This document shows, one piece after another, positions 1-7,435 of a DNA stretch of 13,758 nucleotides. The notes beneath the pieces were generated by a model. It saw only the letters and a list, made by a program, of their open reading frames with translations. It was not told the origin of the DNA and searched no databases. The position numbers and the translations under genes were made by a program. Source of the DNA: Bacteroidota bacterium (GTDB lineage: Bacteria; Bacteroidota; Bacteroidia; Chitinophagales; Chitinophagaceae); NCBI GenBank assembly GCA_023429825.1, contig JAEZDC010000044.1, forward strand, positions 1 through 13,758. Direction: 5' to 3'. Every line of letters starts with the position of its first letter. Within the stretch, counting starts at the first letter, position 1.

Positions 1-87
1 GTACGAATTGAAATGCCGAGACACAGCCATGTTTCTCCGGGGGTGTTTACCAAACAAAACTTCCAGGATTTTAAAGAAGTACAATAG
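1..87 (+). CDS. 3' end of an unrecognised gene (partial)
   Basis: An open frame enters at base 1 and ends at TAG 85-87, giving the last 28 residues of a protein. The peptide (…MPRHSHVSPGVFTKQNF…FKEVQ) has a natural composition and ends 1 bp before the feoB stop codon on the other strand, as expected for two convergent genes. I do not recognise the family from so short a tail. That it is coding is inferred from the clean convergent spacing and the absence of any other reading of this stretch. Confidence 0.5.
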   Translation, partial: VRIEMPRHSHVSPGVFTKQNFQDFKEVQ

Positions 88-88
88 C

Positions 89-2209
89 TTAAAATATTTG
101 CTGCACCAGCCAACTCATCACATAAGCCAGTAAAGTCATATAGCCTAATTGGATCATCGGCCATTTCCAGCTTTTAGTTTCTCTTTTAACTACAGCCAGC
201 GTACTCATACATTGCATTGCCAGCACATAAAACACCATTAACGCAAGTGCAGTTCCGAGGGTATATACTTTAGTGCCATCAGGTTTTACAGCAGCATGCA
301 TTTTTTCACGCATCGAAGTATCATCATCTTCTTCAACACTGTATAAAGTTGCCATCGTGCCTACAAATACTTCCCTTGCTGCAAATGAAGTGATCAATGC
401 TATACCGATCTTCCAGTCAAAACCGAGTGGAGCGATCGCCGGTTCGATGCTCTTTCCTAAAATACCTGCGTAAGAATTTTCAAGTTTGGCAGTGTTGTAT
501 TGTTTTTCGAGGGATGCTTTTCCTTCTTCGCTGGTGATATTTTTCTGCAGCGTAGCGAAACTCGCTTCCACTTTCTCCAGCCGATCGTTCGGACCGTATG
601 AACTGAGGAACCAAAGTAATAAGCTGATGAGCATGATGATCCTACCAGCATCAAACACAAAAATCTTCGCCTTTTCCACCATTGTAATACCTACATTCTT
701 CCACCTGGGCTCCCGGTAAACCGGCAGTTCAAGAATAAAGAAGCTTTTTTCTTTCAGGTTGATGAACCACTTCATTATATAACTCACGATCAAAGCCATC
801 ACTGTGCCCAGCAGGTAAAGACTCATCATTACCAAACCTTGCAGGCTTAAAAAACCAAAATAATAGGTATCAGGAATAACAAGCGAGATCAGGATGGTAT
901 AAACAGGAAGTCTCGCACTGCAGCTCATCAATGGCGTTACCATTATCGTGAGCAGTCGTTCTTTCCTGTTCTCGATATTCCTCGCACTCATAATCGCAGG
1001 CACTGCACACGCAAACCCACTGATCATTGGCATTACGCTCTTACCGTTCAATCCTACTTTTCGCATCAGCTTATCGCTAAGGAAACTGATCCTCGCCATA
1101 TAGCCACTGTCTTCCAGGATCGTTGTCAATCCGAATAAGATCATTATCTGCGGAATGAAAATGACGATACCGCCTAGTCCAGCCACCAGTCCGTTAACTA
1201 TAAGATTGCCCCACCACGCATGTTGTGGTAGTACACTATTGAGCCACTGCGAAGTTTGTGTGAATCCCCATTCAATCGCATCCATCGGGTATTGGGCTAT
1301 CCAGAAAATACTTTGAAAGAGTAAGAACAAAACCGACAATAAAATAATATAACCCCAAACCCTATGCAGCAGGACCTTGTCCATTCTTTCCGTGAACATT
1401 TTCTTCTGCAGCGGATCTGGTTCAATCACATGCTGCTGCATGATCTGCCTGATACGTGTGTATCGCTGCATGATCTCCTCAGCCTGTGTTTTTGTTGGAT
1501 TGAATTTATTTACAACCTCGATATTTTCGATCGTGTCCTGCATCTTATCATCAAACGGAAAATTTTCATGGTTGATGAGATAATGAATAGATGCATAATC
1601 ACTCAGTTGAGGAAATATCTTTTGAATATCATTGATCGGTTGAGTTGCCAGCTCTTTATTTCCAATAAAATCTCTTGAAGGTGCTTTCAGGTTCAGCTTA
1701 ACAGATTGCGCCAGTGTTTTCTTCAGTTGCGTTAGGCCTTTTCCTTTCCTTGGGTTCACTACCACAACTGGAACACCTAATTCACTTGCTAATCCTTCAG
1801 CATCTACTTTGATCCCTTTTTTTGCCGCAAGATCATTCATCGTTAAAGCCACAACCACGGGGTACTTCAGGTCTAATATCTGGCTGGCAAAAAGAAGATT
1901 ACGCTTCAGGTTACTCGCATCCGCAACCAACAGGATCACATTCGCTTTTACATCAGCATCCATTCCCATCATCACTTTGTAAGCCACCCATTCATCAGCT
2001 CTTCTTGGATACAAAGAATATGTGCCGGGCAAATCAATGATCTCCGCATTGATATCATCATCCAGTTCTATTTCACCTGTTTTTTTGTCAACAGTAACGC
2101 CCGGGAAATTTCCAACCTTCTGATTCAGGCCCGTTAAAGCATTGAACAGAGACGTTTTGCCGCTATTGGGATTACCAACCAAAGCTATATGTACAGAGGG
2201 GGCTGACAT
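89..2209 (-). CDS. feoB: Ferrous iron transport protein B (FeoB)
   Basis: Inner-membrane Fe(II) transporter with an N-terminal cytosolic GTPase domain. Visible G-protein motifs are G1 GNPNSGKTS (residues 12-20), the G2 threonine in FPGVT (T39) and G3 DLPGT (59-63). The G4 position reads TMND (123-126) instead of the usual NxxD. A helical linker (about 165-275) leads to a multi-helix membrane part. This carries the two Gate-type Cys motifs, GFACAVPA (398-405) and PLMSCSARLP (426-435), with C401 and C430 candidates for the metal path. The 706-aa length is normal for the family. The protein begins MSAPSVHIALVGNPN, so the P-loop sits where expected for this start. No FeoA gene is next to it: the upstream neighbour is a divergent peptidase. 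The product is clear; the altered G4 may affect nucleotide selectivity. Confidence 0.97.
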   Translation of the reverse strand: MSAPSVHIALVGNPNSGKTSLFNALTGLNQKVGNFPGVTVDKKTGEIELDDDINAEIIDLPGTYSLYPRRADEWVAYKVMMGMDADVKANVILLVADASNLKRNLLFASQILDLKYPVVVALTMNDLAAKKGIKVDAEGLASELGVPVVVVNPRKGKGLTQLKKTLAQSVKLNLKAPSRDFIGNKELATQPINDIQKIFPQLSDYASIHYLINHENFPFDDKMQDTIENIEVVNKFNPTKTQAEEIMQRYTRIRQIMQQHVIEPDPLQKKMFTERMDKVLLHRVWGYIILLSVLFLLFQSIFWIAQYPMDAIEWGFTQTSQWLNSVLPQHAWWGNLIVNGLVAGLGGIVIFIPQIMILFGLTTILEDSGYMARISFLSDKLMRKVGLNGKSVMPMISGFACAVPAIMSARNIENRKERLLTIMVTPLMSCSARLPVYTILISLVIPDTYYFGFLSLQGLVMMSLYLLGTVMALIVSYIMKWFINLKEKSFFILELPVYREPRWKNVGITMVEKAKIFVFDAGRIIMLISLLLWFLSSYGPNDRLEKVEASFATLQKNITSEEGKASLEKQYNTAKLENSYAGILGKSIEPAIAPLGFDWKIGIALITSFAAREVFVGTMATLYSVEEDDDTSMREKMHAAVKPDGTKVYTLGTALALMVFYVLAMQCMSTLAVVKRETKSWKWPMIQLGYMTLLAYVMSWLVQQIF

Positions 2210-2338
2210 TCAAACGCAAAGCTAACCCTGTGCAAAGCGTATTCATTACGAATATGGGAGATTAACGAAGGTTTTGTATAAAGAAAATCTATGGCTCTCA
2301 ACGCATGAACTTATTTTTGTTGGAATAATTTACAAATT
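2210..2338. promoter_or_regulatory. Divergent promoter region between feoB and the peptidase operon
   Basis: These 129 bp lie between two divergent starts, so both promoters should be here. On the + strand TATTTTTG (2312-2319) matches the Bacteroidota -7 consensus TAnnTTTG and would give a short leader before the ATG at 2339. On the - strand TAGCTTTG (complement of 2217-2224) also matches but lies only about 8 nt from the feoB start, implying an almost leaderless message. I find no convincing -33 TTTG at the usual distance for either. No Fur-box-like palindrome stands out. Confidence 0.4.
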
Positions 2339-3976
2339 ATGAAGCGATTACTCGTTGCACTTGTTTTTATAGCTGCTTGCTCACCTTCAAAAAACATTAA
2401 AACTGTTGTTGATAGTGATGCAGATTTAATCAGCAACCTGAAAAGTCATGTTATGTTTTTGGCAGATGATAAGCTGGAAGGCAGGCAAACAGGTACAAGA
2501 GGCGAGCAACTTGCCATGGAGTATATCGCTGATCAATACAAACGTATTGGCCTTGAGCCAAAGGGCAACGAGGGGTATTTGCAGGAATTTGATATAGATG
2601 AGGGAAAGGTGATCACGGAAAACACTTACCTCCGCATTAATGAAACCAACCTGCAGTTGAATAAAGAATTCTTCCCGCTTTCATTTTCGGCGCAAAAAAA
2701 TGTAAAGGGAAACCCGGCGATCTCCTTAAGAGAAGGTGGTGAGGTTTGGTTCGTGGATGTGAAAGCCTGGCTGGAGGAAAATAAAACGAACCCACATTTT
2801 GATATCAATGCGGAGATCATCAAAGAAGCCGCGAGAGCTAACTCAAAAAAGGCAACTGCGTTGATATTATACAACAGCACCAAAGACGTTGACAATATTT
2901 TGTTCAATAAAAATGATAAAACACAAGCTGCAGCTATACCTGTTCTCTTCATCACAAAAGAAGGACAGGATAAATATTTGAAAGATAAATCTGCCACTCT
3001 CGATATTGACCTAAATGTTTCATTCATTAATAAATCAAGAGTCGCAAGAAATGTAGTGGCGTATTTAGACAATGGTGCTGCTAACACAGTCATTCTCGGG
3101 GCACACTACGATCATCTTGGGTATGGCAGTGATAAAAATGCTTTAGATACAGGCTCAGTAATTCACAATGGCGCTGATGATAATGCAAGTGGTACGGCAG
3201 CATTGATAGAACTTGCGAGGATGCTGAAGCAGAACTCACCAAAGAACAACAACTATCTTTTTATTTCTTTTTCGGGCGAAGAGCTGGGTTTACACGGAAG
3301 TAAATACTGGTTGGAAAATCCAACAATGAAGATCACACCCAATTACATGATCAATATGGATATGGTGGGCAGATACGATACTTCGCACAAGCTGTCGGTA
3401 GGTGGCTATGGAACATCTACTGTATGGGGCGAAGTTTTTAAAACTGTTTCTAACCCAAACCTCATTACAAAGTTTGACAGCAGTGGCAGCGGGCCAAGCG
3501 ATCACGCCTCCTTTTATAGAAAAGATATCCCGGTGCTATTCTTTTTTACCGGCAGTCACAGCGATTATCATAAAGCAACAGATGATGCTGATAAGATCAA
3601 CTACAACGGTCAGAAAGAGATCGTTAAGTATATCTACAGTATTATCCAATTCACAGATGCGAAAGGAAAATTAGCTTTCACGAAAACGGCAGAGCGTGAT
3701 ATGGGCAGATCAACAAGGTTCACCGTAAGTCTTGGTGTTATTCCTGATTATGGCTATACCGGAACCGGTGTGCGAATCGAAGGCGTAAGCCCCGGCAAAC
3801 TCGCTGAGAAGATTGGATTGCAAGGTGGCGATATCTTATTGCAGTTAGGTGAATACAAATTTGTGGATGTGATGAGCTACATGACCGCACTGAGCAAATT
3901 CAAAAAAGGCGATAAGACTAAACTCACTATAAAAAGGGGTGACCAGGAAAAAACATTCGACGTAGAGTTCCAATAA
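2339..3976 (+). CDS. M28-family zinc aminopeptidase lipoprotein with PA and PDZ domains
   Basis: Predicted envelope metallopeptidase that removes N-terminal residues from peptides. A short signal peptide ends in the lipobox IAAC (residues 12-15), so the mature protein should be a lipoprotein anchored at C15. Residues about 110-230 fit a protease-associated (PA) insert. The M28 catalytic core follows with all five zinc ligands in order: H256 (GAHYDH), D280 (GADDNASG), E315 with catalytic base E314 (SGEE), D341 (NMDMVG) and H411 (SDYH). The last ~85 residues (about 463-545, with GVIPDYGY and GLQGGDILL) form a PDZ domain. At 545 aa it is a typical Bacteroidota M28-PA-PDZ protein. It is the first gene of a three-gene operon, and its TAA overlaps the ATG of the next gene (TAATG). 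The substrate cannot be told from sequence. Confidence 0.93.
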   Translation: MKRLLVALVFIAACSPSKNIKTVVDSDADLISNLKSHVMFLADDKLEGRQTGTRGEQLAMEYIADQYKRIGLEPKGNEGYLQEFDIDEGKVITENTYLRINETNLQLNKEFFPLSFSAQKNVKGNPAISLREGGEVWFVDVKAWLEENKTNPHFDINAEIIKEAARANSKKATALILYNSTKDVDNILFNKNDKTQAAAIPVLFITKEGQDKYLKDKSATLDIDLNVSFINKSRVARNVVAYLDNGAANTVILGAHYDHLGYGSDKNALDTGSVIHNGADDNASGTAALIELARMLKQNSPKNNNYLFISFSGEELGLHGSKYWLENPTMKITPNYMINMDMVGRYDTSHKLSVGGYGTSTVWGEVFKTVSNPNLITKFDSSGSGPSDHASFYRKDIPVLFFFTGSHSDYHKATDDADKINYNGQKEIVKYIYSIIQFTDAKGKLAFTKTAERDMGRSTRFTVSLGVIPDYGYTGTGVRIEGVSPGKLAEKIGLQGGDILLQLGEYKFVDVMSYMTALSKFKKGDKTKLTIKRGDQEKTFDVEFQ

Positions 3977-4413
3977 TGGCAAAGTATAAGTTAGATACAG
4001 AAGATATGGAGGACGATTTCTTTGAAGAAACACGTCTCTTCGGGATTATTGCTTCTGTAAAGAACTACCAGTTTTGCTGGCAACTGAATAACGTTACCGG
4101 GTATAACTTTAGACTAAACCCGGAAAAAGAGATACAGCTTAAAAAAAAGAACAGGGATTATTTCTTTCCGATCTATGAATTCACTGAACCGGCAAGTTCC
4201 ATCACACATTTCATTTATCACAATCACTTCGACGGAGAATATCTATTGCCTGAATTCAAGCACATGGATTTTTTGTGGCTGATGAAAGGGAATATCTACG
4301 ATGAAGAAAAATGCACCTGGATCTTACAGAGTGTACGCCAGATCAACGGTGTGCAAATGGTAGCCGAATTGACCAATGAAAAGATCAGGAACAAAGAGAA
4401 CATGATCTTCTAA
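3976..4413 (+). CDS. IPExxxVDY family protein
   Basis: Small cytosolic protein (145 aa) with no signal peptide or membrane segment. The signature is the degenerate IPExxxVDY motif, here LPEFKHMDF (residues 91-99), preceded by a family-like N-terminal half in which the protein resembles others in the phrase about LFGIIASVKNYQFCW (21-35) and FFPIYEF (63-69). The family is confined to Bacteroidota as far as I know and has no established function. Its ATG overlaps the peptidase stop by one base, indicating translational coupling. The pterin dehydratase follows after 15 bp. Family assignment is from memory of the motif, not a search. Confidence 0.8.
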   Translation: MAKYKLDTEDMEDDFFEETRLFGIIASVKNYQFCWQLNNVTGYNFRLNPEKEIQLKKKNRDYFFPIYEFTEPASSITHFIYHNHFDGEYLLPEFKHMDFLWLMKGNIYDEEKCTWILQSVRQINGVQMVAELTNEKIRNKENMIF

Positions 4414-4428
4414 CTAAAACGAAACACC

Positions 4429-4662
4429 ATGTGGACCGAAGCCAACAACAAACTCTATCGCAAATTTCAATTCAAAGATTTTTCTGAAGCTTTTGCATTC
4501 ATGACGAGAGTTGCCATTGAAGCGGAGAAAATGAATCATCATCCTGAATGGAAAAATGTATGGAACACTGTTGAAGTCTGGCTAAGCACACATGATGCCG
4601 GCGATGTAGTTACTGAAAAAGATCAGCAATTTGCCCGCAAGATAGATGCGCTGCTTAAATAG
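4429..4662 (+). CDS. 4a-hydroxytetrahydrobiopterin dehydratase (pterin-4a-carbinolamine dehydratase)
   Basis: Dehydrates 4a-hydroxytetrahydropterin to quinonoid dihydropterin, which recycles the cofactor of aromatic amino acid hydroxylases; some family members have other pterin-related roles. The diagnostic active-site block is NHHPEW (residues 36-41), followed by VEVWLSTHDAGDVVTEKD (48-65), where the second histidine of the site is H55. The F-x-F-x-D-F opening (FQFKDF) is also typical. At 77 aa it lacks the roughly 20 N-terminal residues of gammaproteobacterial and animal homologues, but the preceding stop codon leaves no room for more, and short versions are usual in Bacteroidota. It is the third gene of the operon and ends 1 bp from the stop codon of the convergent sulfur enzyme. 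Confidence 0.93.
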   Translation: MWTEANNKLYRKFQFKDFSEAFAFMTRVAIEAEKMNHHPEWKNVWNTVEVWLSTHDAGDVVTEKDQQFARKIDALLK

Positions 4663-4663
4663 G

Positions 4664-6076
4664 TTAATTAAGAACAGACTCGCTTTTTTCGATCTTAAAC
4701 TTTTCCAGCTTCTTTATTTCATTCCATCCACCCAATACATTTCTTACGTTGTGGATGCCTTGTCTTTTCATCAAAGAAGCTGCAATAACGCTGCGGTATC
4801 CGCCAAGACAATGAACATACACGTTATCTGTTTCTTCAATATTGGCCATGCTGCCCGGGTCAGTAAGATTATTCAAAGGAATATTCTCAGCATCTTTTAT
4901 ATGTCCTTCAGCGTATTCTGTTTCTTTTCTAACATCAGCGATCACAAGGTTCTCATCAAAAGGAATATCCATCAATAACTCGTCCGCTTCCACATCAATG
5001 ATCATGTCTATTTCTTCGCCTGCATTCTTCCATGCTTCAAATCCACCCTTCAGATGGCCTGCAAATTTTTCGAAGCCTACTCTGGCCAACCGGATGATGC
5101 TTTCTTTTTCTTTTCCTTCCTCAGTCACCAGTGCAAATTCTTTGTCGAATGGCAACAAACTACCCGCCCATTCAGCAAATCTTCCTTCAAGACCAATAGA
5201 TATAGAGCCAGGCACGAAGCCGTTTGTAAATACAGTTGCCTTTCTCGTATCCAGGATGATCACATTATCATTGGCTGTAAGTTTTTTGAAATCCTCAATA
5301 CTTAATGCATTCAATCCTTTTTCAAGCACTGCATCCAAACTTTCGTAACCCTCTTTATTGATCTTAGCGTTGATAGGGAAATATTGGGGCGGTGCACTCA
5401 ATCCTTCTGTAACCGCTTTTACAAAATCTTCTTTCGATTGTTGCTGCAGTGCATAGTTGGTTGCCTTCTGCTCTCCGATCGTTGAGAAAGTATTCGGGCC
5501 CAGGTTCTTTCCGCAACTGCTTCCGGGTCCATGTGCAGGATAAACCGTAACATCATCACCCAAAGGCATGATCTTATTCTGCAAACTCTCATACATCATC
5601 CCCGCAAGGTCCTGCATTGTGAGATCAGCACCTTTTTGAGCAAGATCAGGACGGCCTACATCGCCTACAAACAACGTATCACCCGTAAACACAGCTGTCT
5701 CCTTTCCATTCTCATCTTTCAATAAATAACAAGTACTTTCTAAAGTATGACCCGGCGTATGCAATACTTCAATAGTGAGCTTTCCTAATTTGAACTGCTC
5801 GCCATCTTTCGATACATGCACAGAAAAATTGCAGACTGTATTAGGACCATAGATGATCTGTGCGCCGGTGGCTTTACTCAGGTCTAAATGGCCACTGATG
5901 AAATCTGCGTGGAAATGTGTTTCAAAAATGTATTTGATCTTAGCATTGCGCTCTGTCGCCATCTGCAGGTACTCATCGATATCTCTTAACGGATCAATGA
6001 TCGCCACTTCACCTTCACTCTCGATATAATAAGCTGCTTCACTCAGGCAACCGGTATATAGTTGTTTGATAAACAT
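4664..6076 (-). CDS. Metallo-beta-lactamase fold persulfide dioxygenase-like protein with two rhodanese domains
   Basis: Probable cytosolic sulfur enzyme of the ETHE1/persulfide dioxygenase-rhodanese class, oxidising glutathione or similar persulfides. The start chosen is the ATG at 6076 (MFIKQLYTGCLSEAAYYI), because homologues begin this way. The frame is open for 24 more codons upstream, to 6148, but that extension looks like leader sequence. In the 470-aa numbering the metal site is HFHADFISGH (H54, H56, D58, H63), H110 (PGHT), D133 (TGDT) and H182 (PAHGPGS). Rhodanese 1 (about 270-360) has no cysteine where its active site should be (ALVTEEGKEK) and is probably structural. Rhodanese 2 (about 375-460) keeps C423 in HCLGGYRS. 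An element TATCTTTG on the - strand (complement of 6087-6094) fits a -7 box close to this start, which also argues for the shorter protein. Confidence 0.9.
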   Translation of the reverse strand: MFIKQLYTGCLSEAAYYIESEGEVAIIDPLRDIDEYLQMATERNAKIKYIFETHFHADFISGHLDLSKATGAQIIYGPNTVCNFSVHVSKDGEQFKLGKLTIEVLHTPGHTLESTCYLLKDENGKETAVFTGDTLFVGDVGRPDLAQKGADLTMQDLAGMMYESLQNKIMPLGDDVTVYPAHGPGSSCGKNLGPNTFSTIGEQKATNYALQQQSKEDFVKAVTEGLSAPPQYFPINAKINKEGYESLDAVLEKGLNALSIEDFKKLTANDNVIILDTRKATVFTNGFVPGSISIGLEGRFAEWAGSLLPFDKEFALVTEEGKEKESIIRLARVGFEKFAGHLKGGFEAWKNAGEEIDMIIDVEADELLMDIPFDENLVIADVRKETEYAEGHIKDAENIPLNNLTDPGSMANIEETDNVYVHCLGGYRSVIAASLMKRQGIHNVRNVLGGWNEIKKLEKFKIEKSESVLN

Positions 6077-6234
6077 AAGATCAAATTTGAGCAAAGATAG
6101 GTTTTGAGACATAGTTTGGCGGGAAGGCAACGTTAAGATGTGTATCAATCACTTACGATCGCGGAAAAATTATCCTGGCAGGATTGGCCGCCCCGATCTT
6201 TCTGCCGCACCATTTGTAATGCTAACTTACATAC

Positions 6235-6690
6235 ATGAAAAATTTATTCTGCATTATATGTATCGCATCACTGTTTTCCTGCAACAACAATCATCAGGAG
6301 ACAAACGCAGACACCATTCCACAACACATCAACGACACCGGGCTGCTAAAGGGTAAGTGGCTGCTGCTGGCTATGAAAGGTGATACTGCTTTGCATAAAC
6401 AGTTCATAATGGGAAGGCCATACATAAATGTGAGCACTGCTACACAGATGGTCGGCGGATTTTCAGGCTGCAATCATTTTGGCGGCGAAGCTTTGGTAAC
6501 GATAGATTCTCTCCGCCTGAGAGGCCCCGTAGAATCCACCGCGATCGGTTGTTATGGCAGCGGTGAAGATGACTTCTGGCAACACCTGTATAAAACGAGG
6601 ATGTATCGTGTGAGTAAAGACTCGCTGATATTGCTCGACAGCAGTGCCACTGCAACACTTCACTTCACCAGGGCAACGGCAGAAAAATAA
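6235..6690 (+). CDS. META-domain (HslJ-like) lipoprotein
   Basis: A 151-aa exported protein. The N-terminus (MKN, hydrophobic stretch, then SLFSC) is a lipoprotein signal with C16 as the lipidated residue. The rest is one META domain, beginning at LKGKWLLLAM (about 38-47) and carrying the hallmarks GGFSGCNHFGGEA (about 74-86) and the ESTAIGCYGSGEDDFWQ block (about 101-117). META/HslJ proteins are envelope proteins of uncertain molecular role, linked in some bacteria to stress or antibiotic tolerance; that link is family knowledge, not seen here. It is divergent from the sulfur enzyme with a 158-bp gap. The first 186-bp repeat begins 33 bp after its stop, and the hairpin at 6868-6905 may also end this transcript. 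Confidence 0.85.
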   Translation: MKNLFCIICIASLFSCNNNHQETNADTIPQHINDTGLLKGKWLLLAMKGDTALHKQFIMGRPYINVSTATQMVGGFSGCNHFGGEALVTIDSLRLRGPVESTAIGCYGSGEDDFWQHLYKTRMYRVSKDSLILLDSSATATLHFTRATAEK

Positions 6691-6723
6691 TTCCCCGGCA
6701 AAAAATTATTAGCTGCGCCACGC

Positions 6724-6909
6724 ATTGGCACACTTTTGATAATACTATATACAGACGAGCAAAAGAATCAAAAGCAATAGAGGTCGCTCAGTGGATAAGA
6801 ACAGAAGATATTGTGAGTGATCCCGATGGTTTTACAAAAGGTAGGATTTAGTAAAAGAAAAAGTAGGAACGATAAGGCGGCTTAGCAGTAGGCCGCCTTA
6901 TCGTTTTAT
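6724..6909. repeat. 186-bp direct repeat, copy 1
   Basis: Matches 7436-7621 base for base at a constant offset of 712, with three substitutions and no indels (6781 A/T, 6842 T/C, 6847 T/A). The left edge is ATTGGCACACTTTTGAT, resembling a sigma54 promoter; the right edge is the hairpin at 6868-6905 plus TTTTAT. One + frame is open from 6726 to 6848 without an ATG and encodes a natural-looking peptide ending in WIRTEDIVSDPDGFTKGRI. A second frame could give a 19-residue basic peptide starting at ATG 6826. There are no terminal inverted repeats and no transposase. Its nature (small RNA gene, gene remnant or mobile intergenic unit) is open. Confidence 0.95.
6868..6907. terminator. Hairpin terminator at the right end of repeat copy 1
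   Basis: A perfect 14-bp stem (6868-6881 with 6892-6905, AACGATAAGGCGGC and its complement) encloses a 10-nt loop. It is followed by TTTTATA on the + strand; on the - strand the T-rich CCTACTTTTTCTTTTAC follows. It should therefore work in both directions, ending a transcript of the repeat or of the META gene on +, and that of the 6918-7100 gene on -, whose stop codon lies 11 bp from the hairpin end. Confidence 0.8.
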
Positions 6910-6917
6910 AACGAAAG

Positions 6918-7100
6918 CTATCTCTTCAACTTGATATCGTATTCAACTGCTTTTATTTCTGCAAGAAGTGACCGGATGGTATTATACAGCTCTTTCAATT
7001 CAGCCTGGGATCTCCCCTGCTTTACCCATGTCATGTATAAATTACTTTGGTTAAGGAATTCTTCCTGTAGCTTAGAAAGCTGCACTTGTTTTTCGTCCAT
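6918..7100 (-). CDS. Small helical hypothetical protein
   Basis: A 60-aa ORF with an ATG start. The product is charged, cysteine-free and predicted almost wholly alpha-helical, possibly coiled coil (LSKLQEEFLNQ…, then LLAEIKAVEYDIKLKR). It has no signal peptide or membrane segment. I do not recognise a family. Its C-terminal part, GRSQAELKELYNTIRSLLAEIKAV, resembles the end of the protein encoded just upstream (GRTWVQLRQLLSELKAV), so the two may be distant paralogues. It lies 18 bp after that gene in the same direction, and a terminator hairpin follows its stop. Both genes sit between the two 186-bp repeats. It is short, but the arrangement and composition favour a real gene. Confidence 0.5.
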   Translation of the reverse strand: MDEKQVQLSKLQEEFLNQSNLYMTWVKQGRSQAELKELYNTIRSLLAEIKAVEYDIKLKR

Positions 7101-7118
7101 ATTGTGATATATGGCAGC

Positions 7119-7352
7119 TTATTTCCTGGTTGTGTGAATGGTGTCAACATTTCTTGTTACGGCTTTCAGTTCCGATAACAGTTGCCTGAGCTGCACCCAG
7201 GTTCTTCCCTTCGCTACCTCGTGAAGAAAACGCTTCATCAAAAACTTCATCTTCAACTGCTCCTTAACACCTTCCTTAGTCATACATGTAAGTAGCCAAA
7301 TAGCATGCGGCATTCTCAAATCGTTGTAGTTCAACACAACACCATTTTGCAT
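7119..7352 (-). CDS. Small basic hypothetical protein
   Basis: A 77-aa protein if the ATG at 7352 is used. The frame continues up to a TTG at 7391, but the added 13 residues look uninformative. The N-terminal half includes NYNDLRMPHAIWLLTC; the C-terminal half is basic and helical (LKMKFLMKRFLHEVAKGRTW, then LRQLLSELKAV). The latter resembles the tail of the product of the next gene. A later start at the Met of MPHAIWLL (about 7313) or MTKEG is possible. No family recognised. It appears to be the first gene of a two-gene unit lying between the direct repeats. Confidence 0.45.
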   Translation of the reverse strand: MQNGVVLNYNDLRMPHAIWLLTCMTKEGVKEQLKMKFLMKRFLHEVAKGRTWVQLRQLLSELKAVTRNVDTIHTTRK

Positions 7353-7435
7353 ACGGCCTAAAGGGGGCAAGGAGGCCACACAGGAATACAATACACTTAT
7401 AACGGAAGAGCGTACACCTTTCTCTTACTGACTTA

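Noticed and set aside
2626..3093. 155-aa ORF on the minus strand inside the M28 peptidase gene
   Set aside because: A shadow frame of a well-supported gene with all catalytic residues.
4842..5348. 168-aa plus-strand ORF inside the sulfur enzyme gene
   Set aside because: Serine-rich shadow of the minus-strand coding sequence, with no motif of its own.
6077..6148. 24-codon N-terminal extension of the sulfur enzyme
   Set aside because: The family starts at MFIKQLYT, and a -7-like element falls inside the extension.
6781..6812. tRNA-like GCTCAGTGGATAAGA in both 186-bp repeats
   Set aside because: It resembles a D arm, but no acceptor pairing, anticodon arm or T arm follows at the right distances.
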